Shown piece after piece: positions 38,301-51,195 of a stretch of DNA of 64,000 bases. How positions within the stretch are numbered: position 1 is the first letter of the stretch; each line of letters opens with the position of its first letter. The notes beneath the pieces were generated by a model, which saw nothing but the letters and a program-made list of their open reading frames with translations, ran no database searches and was not told where the DNA came from. Source of the stretch: Serinus canaria (taxonomy: Eukaryota > Chordata > Aves > Passeriformes > Fringillidae); NCBI RefSeq assembly GCF_022539315.1, contig NC_066329.1, positions 5,927,072 to 5,991,071 of the forward strand. Reading direction: 5' to 3'. A program made the translations under genes and the position numbers.

Positions 38301-41300
38301 AATGTGGAAGTGCAGAGAGAGCTGGCCTTGTCCTTGGGTAAGAGGAGACCCTGACTGCAACATTAGAGTGTGTTTCAGAGCTTTGTCTAACACCAGCTGA
38401 ATATCTTAAGTTTTCTCGTGGAGTCAGTCCTGGTTTGACAGACTGTGCATGCTGAGGCATCTGGAGAGGAACTGCTGGTGTTTAATGGTTCTAGGATAGA
38501 GGCACTGAAAGCAAAACTCCAAATGCTGCACATGAGAAACTTGTTCAGAAATATTCATCTGTGGGAGATGAACAGAAGAAGAGGTTGTAAGGATATGGGG
38601 AGAAGGACAGATCAGTGGGTACAGCAGAGGTCTACTACAAGCTTACAGGGAGAAAAGTCAAGGTGTGGGAATATCCTGAGAGGGCCCACTTTTCAGATCA
38701 CATATGATTGTTTCTGCTACAGAATTATACTTTGCAGTTGCCCACATCTTTCAAAAGACTGTAAAATAGCTGCTAATTTGTTGGCTGAAATACTGAAGCA
38801 GAGACTAGCAGCTCAAGCAGCTTACATAGCATGTGATGCTGCCCTAGGACCAGAGCTCAGCTGTTGTGGGTTTGGCCTCATACTCCTCTGCCCAAGCCCT
38901 TTCCAGATGGGACAGGGTGAGCCCTGCTGGTCGCTGCTGGTCATTAACTGTTAATTGCTCACACAAGATGCAAAATAAAAGGATTGGCATTGGGCTTCAG
39001 GCAAGAGTTTAGTTTCTGTACACATCTACCATTGCTGAAACAAAATGATGTGAAGAATCTACTTGGTGTCCCTAAGTCCTTTTTGGTGACTCTTTTAAGC
39101 TGCAATGACCCTTCCAGTCTCTTTGGAGAGTCTCCTCTGTGTCTGCAAGTATGTCCCAGTGTCCCAGGGAATGCAGAGATGGAACAGGATTTATCACAGG
39201 GATTCACTTCACTCCTGATAAAGCCACAGGACATTGGCTATAGGTGTGTGCTCCTACAGCAGCAGGAGCAGCATTAGAATGAGCTGCTGGGGAACTGTGG
39301 AGGAGACTCAGGCCATGGAGGTCAATGCACTAGAGAGATGTTTGCACTGAAAGTTGGCTGTTACCTCTGTGGGTCTCCTTGAAGAGGTGGGGGGGAAAAA
39401 AGGAGAGACTTGTGCAGGAGGAAATATCCTTACAGTAGGTGCTAGAAGAAATTCACCCTGGAAAGATTTCTGAGTCAGTGGGCCCAGTCCAGTTATCAAA
39501 GAGAGAGGAAACACAGTCAGTTAAACTGCTTAAACTGCTTCCTTTTCAAGTAGTTGCTTGTTTTGCCACACGAGTGCTCGGAATAAATGTGTCTGCTGAG
39601 GCAATGTGCAGCTGCAATCCCTGTTCATTGACCCTGGAGATGGGCACTGCACTGAGTCACTCTGGTTGGTGGATGAGTAACAGTGTCCTGGCTCCTGCCT
39701 GGCCATGCCACAGGACAGTTGTAATGGCTGTGGCAATTATGAAATTTGCCAAGCACTGTTCCAATTGCCTTGCTGAAGGCTGGATGCTCTGGCACAAGCA
39801 CGGCACTTTTCCCTTTCCCTTCATGGACAAACAGATCACAGCTTCAACAACCTATTGTATAATCCAGAAATTTGTATCATCCAGGAAACTGCTGATCATC
39901 AGGTTTCAGCCCAAGTGTGACTCAAGTCAGAGCCTCATGTAAATATCTGTATCCCATCATCTCCCTTCAGTGAACACCCAAGTGTCTGAGGCCAGAAAAA
40001 GCAAGGCTTTGAGTAAAAATGTGCACTTCTTACTTTCCTCATGTTGGCATTTGTATACTTCCTCACACACCCTTTAACCATTCAGAAATATCTGTCTTTC
40101 ATCAAATAACATATTTTCTTGCTCTATTACTGCTAAAAACCTATTTCTTCTGCCAGAAATGCTCTAAAGCCTCTGCAGTGTTGAGCTGGAGCTGTAACGT
40201 AGCTTAGGGATCCAGGTTTCTGTTGTAATTACATCTTTGTATCAAGAGCAGCTCCTGTGTCTGCAGCCTTACATCAGTAAAATGGGCTGCTGCCAGTAAA
40301 GTCAATATGATCTGGGATTCTAGTGCAAGGCTTCAGATTGGGTCCCACCCCTATCCAAACAGTTCAGCAGAGGAACTGTCTGCTGTGTGATTAACAGTCA
40401 CATACATGGGTTGATGAGAAAGCATGAGAGATTTCTAAATTAGTCAGATGTTAACTGGGAGGGTCAGAATTAAGTCACAATTTACACACACATTTTGCAA
40501 TTAGTGTTGATGGGAAAGGAAGTGAAAACACAGAGAGTAATTAAGTGTGGCTTTGTTAGATCCTTCTGTTATACGTACCCAGATGTTGTGGGGGCTTCAG
40601 CTGATGTTCAGTATTTAAACTGCAAAAACCACCCAGGAAGACTGAGGTTCTGTTCTAAAATATGTCACTCTTCATGAGCCATTTGGACACAAATGGAAAA
40701 AGGTCCTAAGGCTCAGTGACACCTGAGTTATTTGATGTAAAGGGGAGGGGTGGGAGGATATAGCAGCAAACTTTCTTAGATGTCTCTATTTCTGTCTCCA
40801 TATTTCTAAGGAAAAATTAAGGCACCTCTTCATTTCAGGTTACAAAATAACCTCCGTTTCTGGGAAAGGCTCTGGAATAATCACCAGGAAGTCTGGCTGA
40901 CTTCAAGGCAGGGCCTGTTAAGTAGAAAATTGAGATTATATTATATGGATAAGCAGGAAATCACAGTCAGTTAAGGCCCCATAAAGAGAAAAGTTTTGAG
41001 TTACTGAAAAAACCCTCAGCCCACAATGGCAGTCTGTTCTCCCACCTGCTGCTCTGGTTATGTTCTGCTCTGGCAGATGCTATCAATAGGTTTGTCATTT
41101 GGTGATGGATCAGGCCTCTGCTGAAACTTCTCTGTTTCCAGAAATGAGTGTGCCCCTTCTTTCAGCCCAGCTGTGAGAGTGGATGAGGAAAGCCCAAGGT
41201 GCTGAGCCTGAATGTTAAGGAAGGTGTATTTTTTACTGTTTAGTTCTGTTGTTCTGCAGTTGGCTTGTGTTAGAGCTGCTACAAAGATCTGCTGACTATC

Positions 41301-44016
41301 ATCACATGTCTGCCAAGGCTTTTAATCAAGGCTCAGGGCAACAGATGGTATACCCAGAAACTACAGAATTATTGTGAAAATGAAAGGAAGAAAGAAATTT
41401 CAGAGGAACCGTGTTCCTTTCTGAAGGATGCCAAGTCCTAACATTGTAGGGCAGCATGAGGTACTTAGGAAGGAAAACTTGTCTACTTATTAATTAGCTC
41501 TGCCTGTGTCCAATTAACTTAAAACCAGGTGAGGAGTGAGAGTTTAAGACCTGCAGCTACAAGCAATCATGTAATAGACAGTTTATCAAGAAGCCATAAA
41601 AGCAATCCATCGCTCTGACAATCCTGGCACTGTGTGTGAAAGACCAAATTCCACAGCACTGGAATGTGCCCCAGGAAAGGACAAGCTATTTGCTTCAAGC
41701 CTCTTCTCTCAGCTGGGGATAGATCCACTCTTCCTGCTTACGCCACTGGTCAAGGCTGAATAGAGGAAGACAAACATGAGGAGAAAAAAACAACAGGAAG
41801 ATTTTCATCCCATAATAGAAAAAGCCTCAATATTTATGGTGGGATGGGAGATGTCACCAAGCAGGGAAAAGAGGGAATAATATTGGCAAGGCAGTCAAGC
41901 AAGTGATACTTTCCCATTTCTGCACCACAAGATGAGGAGGACCCAATGACATTTCTAGCAAGTCTGACCTATTTGTCATCTGTGTAGAAAGAGTTTGCGT
42001 CAGCCTTTGTGACATGAACAAATAGCTCAGGGGTGACACAGGGCTTTGTTTATACACACAGCTGCCAATTAGCAGCAGCTGAACCTGGGCTTGCGTTACA
42101 AGATGAGGAAACCTCTTCACAGCTGCTAATGCTCCTGCCATGGCTGGGTAGGGCTGAATACACCTGCAGAGAATTACACAAATGAGGAACTGTAGAACCT
42201 GCACTGTTGATCTTCAGAGCTGGCAGATGTTCCCAAAGTCACCCTGCTTGTATGCTCAGAAACAGATTTAAATCCATTTCATTCACACTGACAATTCAAA
42301 ATTACATTTCCCCACACCCATTCTTCCCCCCCACCCCAAAATCAAATAATCAAATTGTAGCAGCAGGCTGCAGCCTCTGCTGTCCCCTGCCCTCCAACCT
42401 GGCTTTTCACACCCATATCAGCTGCCAGCACCAGTGTCATGACCTGGATTCAAAGATGCTTTTTAAACCCCTGATTACATGGCCTACTTCCTGGCTATGG
42501 AAATGAGGCCAGGTGGATTCTATTTAAAAGCCTGCTAAAGACCATAACTAAAATAGCTGACAATATTACCAGACCACTGGGACTTAAAGGTTTCACAGTG
42601 CCTCTGTGGCTGAGAGATGTACTGGCTTTATCTCTGTGTTTTATGTTTTATTTGCTAATAGGATTTTAGGAATCTTACTGGTGTGGTGCCTCTCCCCTTC
42701 TCGTTGTCAGGCAGTTCCTCCCTCAATGTTTGTGGGGAATCTTTAGCCTTTTTACAGACCAGATTGCCACTAACACAGCACCCTGGCTTTCCTCCACTAC
42801 CCTGCTCCAAAGAAGCTACAAGCAATTTCCAAATACCCCTAAAATCACAGCAAACTGAGGAGAGATGCTCAGTGAGAACAAGGTCAGCAGGACTCTCATG
42901 AAACTCTTCCCCACAGTAGCTGCATTTGAAGCATAAGGTCTCAGTTTATGTACTAGCAGTACAGCTCCTTTTCTCTTCTGCTTTCCTAAATTGTTTCTCA
43001 ACCCTGATGTTCTCTCTTTCAGGACATATTCCTCCTTCCAAGCACCTGCCCACACCACAGCTGAAGCATTAGCTGGGTTTTACCTCCTAAACACAAATAA
43101 TGCTTCTTACTAAAGGATTTGCTGGACTAGACTATGAGACTGACACATAGCATTTGATCCACTGCAGAGCTAACTGTGCCAGCAGCCCCTGAAGTTGGTA
43201 AAGAAGTAAAGGTGGTAGGTACAAGGTATTGTCCCTTTCTTAATGTATGCATTTTTACAGATATGTTTATCAAGCCTAGAATTAATAGAAATATTGATGT
43301 GCTTTTTTAAAAAGGTTTACAGGGTGGGGAAAAAGTCAAGGTTTCCAATGCCCAGTTTTATAAATAAGCCTTTTAAGAATCACACCTTTGCCTGATTCTG
43401 CAAAGAGCCTGGCTGACCTTGTGTTCAGCCTGGGAGAAATGGATCAATTAAATGAGATTTAAAGACTTGTGCTTTTATGCTCTTATAGTTTTAGGGGTAG
43501 CATATTGGTCTGAGTATATAATGTGCACTTTCCTTCTGATGATGCATGTTTAGAAGTGTGGAAGGAGAAAGTCTAACAAACCCAAATTCTACTAGCCAAA
43601 TAGTGGAAATGGCTTCCTATCCTGAGGGGGGGTGGGGGGGGAAGGTGCAATGGCCAATTCTAGAGAAAGACCATTACTGGAATCAGTTAGCAAATCACTG
43701 GTTTTATTATGAAGAGTCTTAGTAAATGTGTCTGAATAGTTTTCCTATACCAGCCTGAGCTATGATACAGTGTTTATTCTGGGGCTACAAAATACTAAAT
43801 TTTCCAGGCTTGTTTTTTTGTGGAGGCTGTCCACAAAGGACCTAAGAAAGTAGCTTACCTCCTTGCCAGCTTGGCTGCATCTGCTGCAGCACTTCCGTTG
43901 ACTAGAAGGGACACGTTAGATATCGCACCAGCCAGGAAACAGTCCACAATGCCTTGGTTTCTCCGAGGACAATAGCCAAAGTCATCTCCAGTTACTATTA
44001 GCTTCACCTGAAGCAT
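32359..44016 (-). CDS. YDJC: YdjC-family carbohydrate deacetylase, five coding exons
   Basis: Coding exons on the minus strand are 44016-43859, 36106-35947, 35246-35147, 34251-34074 and 32668-32359, all with GT-AG introns and compatible phases, giving 301 residues. The family hydrolyses N-acetyl groups from chito-oligosaccharide-like substrates in bacteria; the vertebrate substrate is not established. The expected metal-site residues are present: Asp11-Asp12 in TGDDFGYC, His61 in GLHANLSEG, and the DGHQHVHV run at 130-137. HPGYPSVP and GGCGEGPD near the C-terminus match the vertebrate orthologue. The usual TADDFG reads TGDDFG here, a mild change. The protein ends at SFKDL, about 20 residues shorter than the human form (about 323) as I recall it, which has an extra tail. 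The start is the first ATG after a strong acceptor and matches the family N-terminus. It converges with UBE2L3. Confidence 0.95.
32669..34073 (-). other. YDJC: YDJC intron 4
   Basis: 1.4-kb intron; minus-strand donor GTAAGA and acceptor CTGCAG. An A-run of about 17 bases lies near 33387-33404. No nested gene is seen. Confidence 0.85.
34252..35146 (-). other. YDJC: YDJC intron 3
   Basis: 0.9-kb intron; donor GTAAGA and acceptor TTACAG. No other feature is seen. Confidence 0.85.
35247..35946 (-). other. YDJC: YDJC intron 2
   Basis: 0.7-kb intron; donor GTAGGG and acceptor TGTGCAG. No other feature is seen. Confidence 0.85.
36107..43858 (-). other. YDJC: YDJC intron 1 of the coding region
   Basis: 7.75-kb intron; donor GTAAGC and acceptor CTTACAG. 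It holds an A13 run near 36861 and a G-rich run at 43625-43641. The longest frames (38445-38954 and 39439-39942, plus strand) have no recognisable domains and look like chance ORFs. No mobile element is firmly recognised. Confidence 0.8.
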
Positions 44017-44960
44017 CCTTAGATGTCATCCCTGGCAAAAAAAAAAAAAAAAAAAAGTAAAAGGAGGTTAAATCGGAACACTCGGCAGCCTGCAGATCAC
44101 AGGCAAACAGGAAAAGAGAGGCTTACCGCGGGCGAACCCAGTGGTGACTCAGCCCCTGACTAACTCCTGCTCCACCTCAGCCCGCCGCTGTCTCGCAGCT
44201 CGCTCTGTGGTAAGATTTGCGTGTGGCCGGCGGGCTCGCACCATCCCTGCCTGCTCCTCCCCGAGAGCAGCAGCCGTGCCCTCCCCTGTGGGGGCAAAGC
44301 CTTGCGTGCACTGTGTACCTCTGGCGATGAGGAGCATGCGAAAGCTCAGGGACTTGGTGGAACGATTTAACCGACCGAGGGTGCGTCAGAGGGTCAAATT
44401 CCATTCCCAGGCCCACCCTCGCCCGCGGTGCCCAGTGAAATGGCACGGGTGCGGATCACCTGAGGCAGCCCTGCAGCCGTGACGTCTTTGCGGCCACCGA
44501 TGCCCGGCTCCATGGGGCGCGGCCAGAAGGGATGCGGGCCGTGTCCCCGGAGAGGCCCGGCCCTGCCTTCCCGCTGCGGCGGGAGCCCGCTAGCCCCCCT
44601 CCCGCGCCCGGGGGGGTGCGTACCTCCGCTCCGGCCCGATCCGGGTCCCAGGGCCGCCGCCAGGTGTGGGCGGCCGCGGCCGCCGCTGACCCTGGGGGAA
44701 CGCTGGCCCCGGCGGCGGAGCTGTGCCCGCGCCGCCCGGCCGCGCATCCCCCCCGCCGGCGCTCCGAGCGGCCCCAGGCGGGAGCTCCCGCGGCGAGGCG
44801 AGCACGGGGCGGCCCCGCCGCAGCACCGGCGCCTCCCAGCGCGGCGAGCACCGGGGAGGCCCCGGCGGCGGCCCCTGGCGGCGGCGGCCCGCAGCGCCGC
44901 ACGACCCGGTACGGCCCGCCCGGGGGACCCGCGCCGCTCTCTGAGGCGGTCTCTGCTCCA
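44017..44960 (-). promoter_or_regulatory. YDJC: YDJC CpG-island promoter and noncoding first exon
   Basis: Just upstream of the YDJC ATG the minus strand reads a 20-base T tract followed by GCCAG, a strong splice acceptor, so a 15-base UTR piece (44031-44017) precedes the ATG. A matching donor, GCG-GTAAGCC, lies with its exon ending at 44127, giving a 95-bp UTR intron. The upstream exon and promoter fall in a dense CpG island (about 44130-44960). Another donor-like AG-GTACGC near 44622 could be an alternative. No TATA box is seen. The exon structure is inferred from splice signals. Confidence 0.6.
44037..44056. repeat. A20 homopolymer (T20 polypyrimidine tract on minus strand)
   Basis: Twenty consecutive A on the plus strand form the polypyrimidine tract of the inferred YDJC 5' UTR acceptor. 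Confidence 0.95.
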
Positions 44961-46466
44961 GATTCCCGAGGTGTGACCCGCCTGTGGCTGAGGGTGGGAC
45001 AAGCGATTCAGTTCGTGCTCTGTGCTGGCTTCAGAGCAAAACTGCTGATCCCAATGATGCCATGGATGTATAATCCTGCAATCAGTGGCCCTCACAGTAG
45101 CCACTTGCTTGTTTTCCCCCACCTTGGTTTGCTGGCAGTGTACACTCAGTCTGAGTTCAGAGCAGTAAACCCTGGCCAGGAAGTCCCATGGCTCTTGGTG
45201 CTGGGCTAGAGAAGGGCTGGGAGAACAGACAGTTTTACAAAGGGCAGCTTCTAACATGCTGTGATTCAGTGCCGGATGCCAGCCAGTTCTCCATCAGGCT
45301 GCATGTAAAATCTTATTTGTCCTGGCATTTAATTGCTTTTTCTTACTGCAGAAAAGCTACTCTGGATCTACCAGAATGTAAGTGAAAGTGCCAAGTACTC
45401 AGCTTGAAATGGAAAGTGGAAGATACTGTTAGCCTGCATTTTTCACCTGTGGAAGAGGATGAAGTAGTATCTAAGCAGAACAACCCCCTTCTTGGTCTGT
45501 AGTGTTATCCCAAAACATTGACCCACTTCTGATATTGCAGAAGAAACAACAAACAAAATGTTTGCGGTAGGGAGAATGGCAGCTCAGAAAGTGCCATGCT
45601 AACATGTCCATGGATCCAGGATAGCTGTCTTGGTGTTTGCTGTAACTTGTTCCAGGAAGCAGGGATCACACTGGGACAGGGACTCTGCCATGGATGATGG
45701 TGATTTCCACCTCTGAACCTGTGCCAGCATGGAGGTAAGTGCAGAAACAGCTGACGAGCCAAGCACCAGCTTCTTGAAGAGCAGCTGGAGTGAAATGGGT
45801 TAGAAAAGACTTTAAGGGTAATTTCTGTGGGAATGAGCTGACAATCCTGCTGCTTAATTAATGTATAAAGAAACCACAGTCTCCAAGTCTTTCCTTTTTC
45901 AGCAGAGTTCAATTCCTAAAAGAGAGCCAGCATGCCCATGCCCCAAAGTCAAGGACATGACTTGTAGGCACAGCCAGAGACTGACCATCTTCAGCAAAGC
46001 AAGGACCATCAGTTTGGAGACAGAAGCACTCTTCAGCAGAAGAAACTGCACCCTGTTCATACCTGAAGTTTGAAACATCTGTCTGGGCACATCAACACCT
46101 GTGGGAGTGATGGTTTTCCAGGTCTGTCTCCTAACAAGGAATTTGGAATCACTGAGTTGAGGTAGGTTGCAGCTCTGTTGATCTTTAGGCTCTCATCAAT
46201 TCCTGTCCACGTACCAAACTGCTACAAAACTTTGTTTCCATTAGCCTGAGGGCACTTTGAAGGGCAGCTAAATTTTGGATGATAATTTGTAAGTTTATTT
46301 TGATACTTTGAAGGAGAAAAATAAAAGCAGAATGGGTGATAGCAATATTATTAATGGCAGAATTTGGTTCCTAGGCTGTGCTCCTCCCTATGTGCCCCAA
46401 AATGGGCAGACTTCTCTGCATCAAGAGAGGCTGTTTGTCACTTTCTTACTCTTTCTTGCTCTTCCC

Positions 46467-46484
46467 TGCTCATGCAAATGAGCA
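46467..46484. promoter_or_regulatory. Octamer motif inside an inverted repeat
   Basis: TGCTCAT-GCAA-ATGAGCA is a perfect 7-bp inverted repeat with a 4-base centre, and it contains ATGCAAAT, the POU/Oct octamer. Regulatory use is inference. Confidence 0.3.
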
Positions 46485-49400
46485 ATGACTACTGGAAATG
46501 ATGGTGAGAGCTGGAAGACAGCCTTCTGCCTCTTCAGTGACATTTTCTCTTAGAAAAGAATTATATGAAATGAAATTCAAAACAGATCATGCTAAAATGC
46601 TGTAGACAACTTGCTAAATCTTCATTCAGGCAATTCCTGTGAGCTTCTCTGTCATTTGGTAGTTGTATGGTTCTGTTACAGAAATGTTTTTGATGTTCTG
46701 TAAATGTTTTCAATGCCCTTGGCATTTCAGAGGGGATATTTGTGCACCTGCTACTTGCTTCCCCTTCTGGGAGATGAACGTCACAGCCTGCCCACGTTCC
46801 CCAAGAGGCTTCACTTACTGAGGAGTGCTGTTACTGCAACAGCTGAAGTCAGCACAATTCTGAAGTAATGTCATGAATCATAAAATAAGCACCTCCTCTC
46901 TTTGCCAATGCAAACTCTGGGGTTTTCTGCCTCTTTCTAGAACTGCCAGTGTTCCCTGACTCTGCACAGGTGAGAGGCACAACATAAGAATCTTAGACAA
47001 AGATTGGCTTCTCAGCCTTCTTAACCTTAGTATGCATTTAATGCTATTAACAGTAACATCCTTCTTAAATATTTAATGCACTTCCTGGAGGATTTTCTTT
47101 TCTGATTTCATACATGTTTATCCAGCTCTCCTTCCTGCTACTGGAAGTAAATATTCCCCAGCAAGCAAACCTCACCCCTGTGCCACATCCCCTTAGCAGC
47201 AGTGCTCCCTCTGCAGCCTGCACTCACGGCTGGCTGCCAGGATAGCCCTTGCCGCTGACCCCCACAGAGTCCAGAGGTGAAAGGCCCTTACAAATTCAAC
47301 CAGGAGCTGGAAGGCCAGGCAGACTTCCTCTGGACAGTCTCTTCTCTGCAGTGAAGACATTGGCCAGCATTTCTGGTGGAGCTGCATAAGCCAGGACATG
47401 GACTAAGGAGAGGCTGCATCTTCCAGCTTAACTAAAATAAAACACAGCTCCTCCTCAGCTTAGCTGCAAAAGCCAGCAGGAGCCCTCACCATCCTCAAGT
47501 GCTTCACTGCTTTAGAGCTTGAATTTCTTTACCTGAACTTTGAGTTAATCAGTAGAAATGTTGAGGTTTCCTGTATTTCACAGAAGTGTTTTCCAACAAT
47601 TACTGCTTCCAACAAGGCATCTGTTCACATGTTGACATAAAAAATGTGTTTTCTTTTTCTTGTTCCCTTGGCTGCAGTTAGTTCATTTGGGATTACAATG
47701 GTAGCACAGTAGGACTTTGTTTGTCTTTTCCTTACATGAAATTTTGTTGAAAGTGTGAACTCTAAAAGGCATTGAAAAGAGACAAAGCAAAATCCATTTT
47801 TTAAATGAAAATATGTAAACATTTTCTTCTCTATCCCAGCCTCAGAGGTTTTGTAAATCTTTGAAGTTCAGTGGCTTCTGTAGAAATGCTTAAACTGCAG
47901 TTTTTCATCCATAGAACAGCTTCCTCCATCCTGCATCAAAAAGGGTTGAAACCCCCAAACTCTGGGGGATTTCACTCTGCTAAAAGTGAAAGGCTTCCCT
48001 GGTTACCATGTGACACGGCCAGGCAGTACCTGTCATCTTCCTTCATCCATGTCTGAAATACCTGAATTTACACCAGCACAAAATAATGTCTGGCAAGGTG
48101 TGTGGTCCTAGCAAGGTGGCTGAAAGGCAAAATTTGCCATGGTGACCTTATTAACTTGACACTTGGCATTAAATTATGGAGGACAGCTAAAAGCACCAAA
48201 CTCAAATCTCTCCTGATGCAACTAGCAGGCCTCTGGTCCTTGGTTATACTTTGGCTCATGGATGGTGAGTTTTTATCCACTCTCACTTTTTTCAGAAGGT
48301 TATTTTCTCTCTGATGCATTTCCTTATATGAACTAAACTACAGCATCTGTGACTTCTAACTGGGGTTGAGATGATGTAAAGCCTGCATATTCCTTTTCCA
48401 GATATCTCTTTGCCTGATGTCGAGGTCTATTAAAATATACAGACACCTGGTCAAAAAAGAGTTGGGATGGGGAATATTTCTCCTAGACAATTAAATGATG
48501 GGTCCAAAATAAGTACTGTTTAACTGTGCACATTAATAGCTAAACCTAGACTATCTGATTCCATTAACTCTTTGGTTGCATCAGGAATTCAGTTTGACCT
48601 CTCTGAAAGTTATAATAAAAGCTGCATAGACGTTCTGTGGAATATTCAGAGTTACATTAAAGTTTACCTACCACTGAAACAGATGTCTAGAGGTTTTTCA
48701 AATCCCATGAAAAACTAAGTTATTTTAAAAGCTGCCTGAACTGATGTAACATATATTGCATTTTTACATTCTTGTTCTAAAGCAGAAGCTAATCATCAAA
48801 GCAACAATTTTAATCCATGCCAACAAATTCTAAATAACTTCCTCAGCTTCAACTTACACTGTCTAAACAAAAGCAGAGTTATTGATTATTGCAAATGTTG
48901 ATCAGGAGTCATTAAAACAAATTAAAGATACCAGAGGCAGGTCCTTATGTTAAGGGGGGAAAAAAATAATTAATGCAAACATGGGTAACACCTCAGCAGT
49001 GTCACTACACAGGAAAGTTCATCTGGGAGATCACTTACAGTGATTGTTGTCACCTCCCAGCACCACTTAAACCATGTGAAAAATCCCAGTTGATGGAATG
49101 GAAATGCAGATTAATTCCTTTGGGGTTCTGAGGGGAGATCCCCTGCTCTTGAAGGACAAGCATCAGGCAGGAGAGTGGCTGAGAGATGGTGACAGTGACA
49201 GACACATCAGGACTCTGCAGAACTTCCCAGGAAACCCTCTCTACCTCAAAGACTTGAAAGAGAAGATAGCGATTAAAAAACATCAAATCTTCTCCCCCAG
49301 ATGAAAAAATCTTCAATTTAAATTTGTAAATAGGTATATGTTAATACTTTTTTTGTCAAATGTCTTCTGCTTATTCTTACATTATGTTTATATCTACTGA

Positions 49401-51159
49401 ATGAAAAATCTGAGCAAATTATTTGGTTATCTAATCCTTAAACAATTTAGGCTAAGTGATAAGAAACTGGAATTCTATAAATTTTTGGCAAGCCATTTTT
49501 TATCACTTGGATTTCTCCCTGGCTGACACATTTAATCATTATTACTTCTGTTCACTGTTTGTATGAGGTTTAGGGGTCACAGTTGGAAGAGCTCTGTTGC
49601 AAGGCACGCCAGTGGAGACAAATGTTTCATCTGAAGTGAGATTTATAACCAGCTGTTCCTCAGTGTGGAGTGAAAGGAGACATAAAAAAAAGCACACAAT
49701 CTTTGCAGATCTGATTGTCTACATCTACTCTGTTGAGTTCGGTAGAGTTCATCTTTATTGACATCAGAGAAGGGACCAGATGCAGAGAAAAGCCAATGGA
49801 AAAGCTCATGGGGGCTTGTTTCTGTATCAGGTATTAATGGCTTCAGAACTGTCCTTATCTGTTTTGCCTGAGGTTTGTGTGGGTCTGAGAAGGAGCCCAG
49901 GTGCTGCTGCAGTGTTCTCCATAAATCAAGGGCTGTCTATACCAAAAGATGCACCAGTGCATTTTGGGGTGTGGATCACGCCCAGGAGCTGCCAGCTCCG
50001 CTACCTTAGCTGTCAGTAACTGCTCCAGTCATGCAAAGCACACAGAAAGTTTAAAGCCAAATGAAGTTTAAACAAAGGCCAGTATAAAAAACGGTATCAT
50101 TTTTTCTATAATCTGTTGCTTTGGCTAAGCATACACCCTCTGAAATTGTCTTGTGCCACAGATTTTTCATTCCTGCATGTTAAAAACATTTGGCACTGCT
50201 CAACCATTTTGTCAGGGAGGTCCAGGTTATAACTATAGCAGCACCTGAGTGGAAATGGTAGGAGTTTCCAAAATGCTTGAAAATCAATTGTGCACAATGA
50301 CGGGGGTGAGGGGGTGGTGTTTGAGTGATTGAAGGCTTTGTAGTTACATTTTACATTCTCCCCTTTAACAGCACTGTGGAATTATTTTGTCTCTGTGCAT
50401 AAACAAGAATCATAAAGAGATTCCCATCAAAAAAAGCTGATGTTCCCATGACCAAGGGGAAGCCACATAATTTCTGAGGCAATTTTACCTGGAGCTTACA
50501 GCAATCTACTAGAAACAACAGAGGGCCCTGTGGCAATGAGGTGCTTGTTAATTGCTGTGGGTGTTAGGCATTGATGGCACTTGGCTGGCAGCCGTTCTAA
50601 CCCAATTATGTTTCTAAAGTGGGACTGAAAAGCATTGTAGGGAGCACCGTGTAAACTGTGCACTAAATGCACTGAGACTGAGCGACCTCCCAGAAAGACA
50701 GACAGGTGCCAGCTAAAGCCCCATATGATTGATTTTCCACGGCTAAAATGGCAACCACAGACATCTGGTTTGGCCCCAGTTATAACAACAGAAGCAATAC
50801 TGGGATGGTGAGTTTTGTTTCCCACAGAAAAGGGCAGCATTCATGTCCAGGGGTCTGCCCCCCACCCAGGTGCCTGTGACCCCGAGTGGGCTGCCACCTC
50901 CCAAAATTCTGAATGGGGCAGGATGTCTCCCAGAGCCAACCTGCCACCACCAAGGAGCAGGGCTGCCCTGGCAGTGCCAAGCATCTCCTGCAGACTGACA
51001 TCAAGAAATTGGTTGTTGTCTTAGTTAGAACAGCAAGGCTGTTTAGAATGATGTAAAAATTTGGCATTTGACTATCAATGGGGGAGCTTTTGCTTCTCTG
51101 TGAGTAAAGCTTTACACCTCCAGCACTAGGAATTGAGTTTTAAGTCCTGAGGAAAGCAC

Positions 51160-51163
<4 letters not shown>

Positions 51164-51192
<29 letters not shown>
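51164..51192. repeat. (TG)n microsatellite
   Basis: 29 bp of uninterrupted TG dinucleotides, followed by a short ATATATG tail. Confidence 0.97.

Positions 51193-51195
<3 letters not shown>

Noticed and set aside
38445..39942. Two frames of 169 and 167 codons in YDJC intron 1, considered as a relic gene or retroelement
   Set aside because: No recognisable motif of reverse transcriptase, protease, gag or a host family; a single AATAAA-containing patch near 39583 is not enough to call an LTR.
44394..45257. 287-codon and 225-codon frames around the YDJC CpG island
   Set aside because: Composition is typical of CpG-island shadows, with no family motif; the region is better explained as promoter and noncoding exon.
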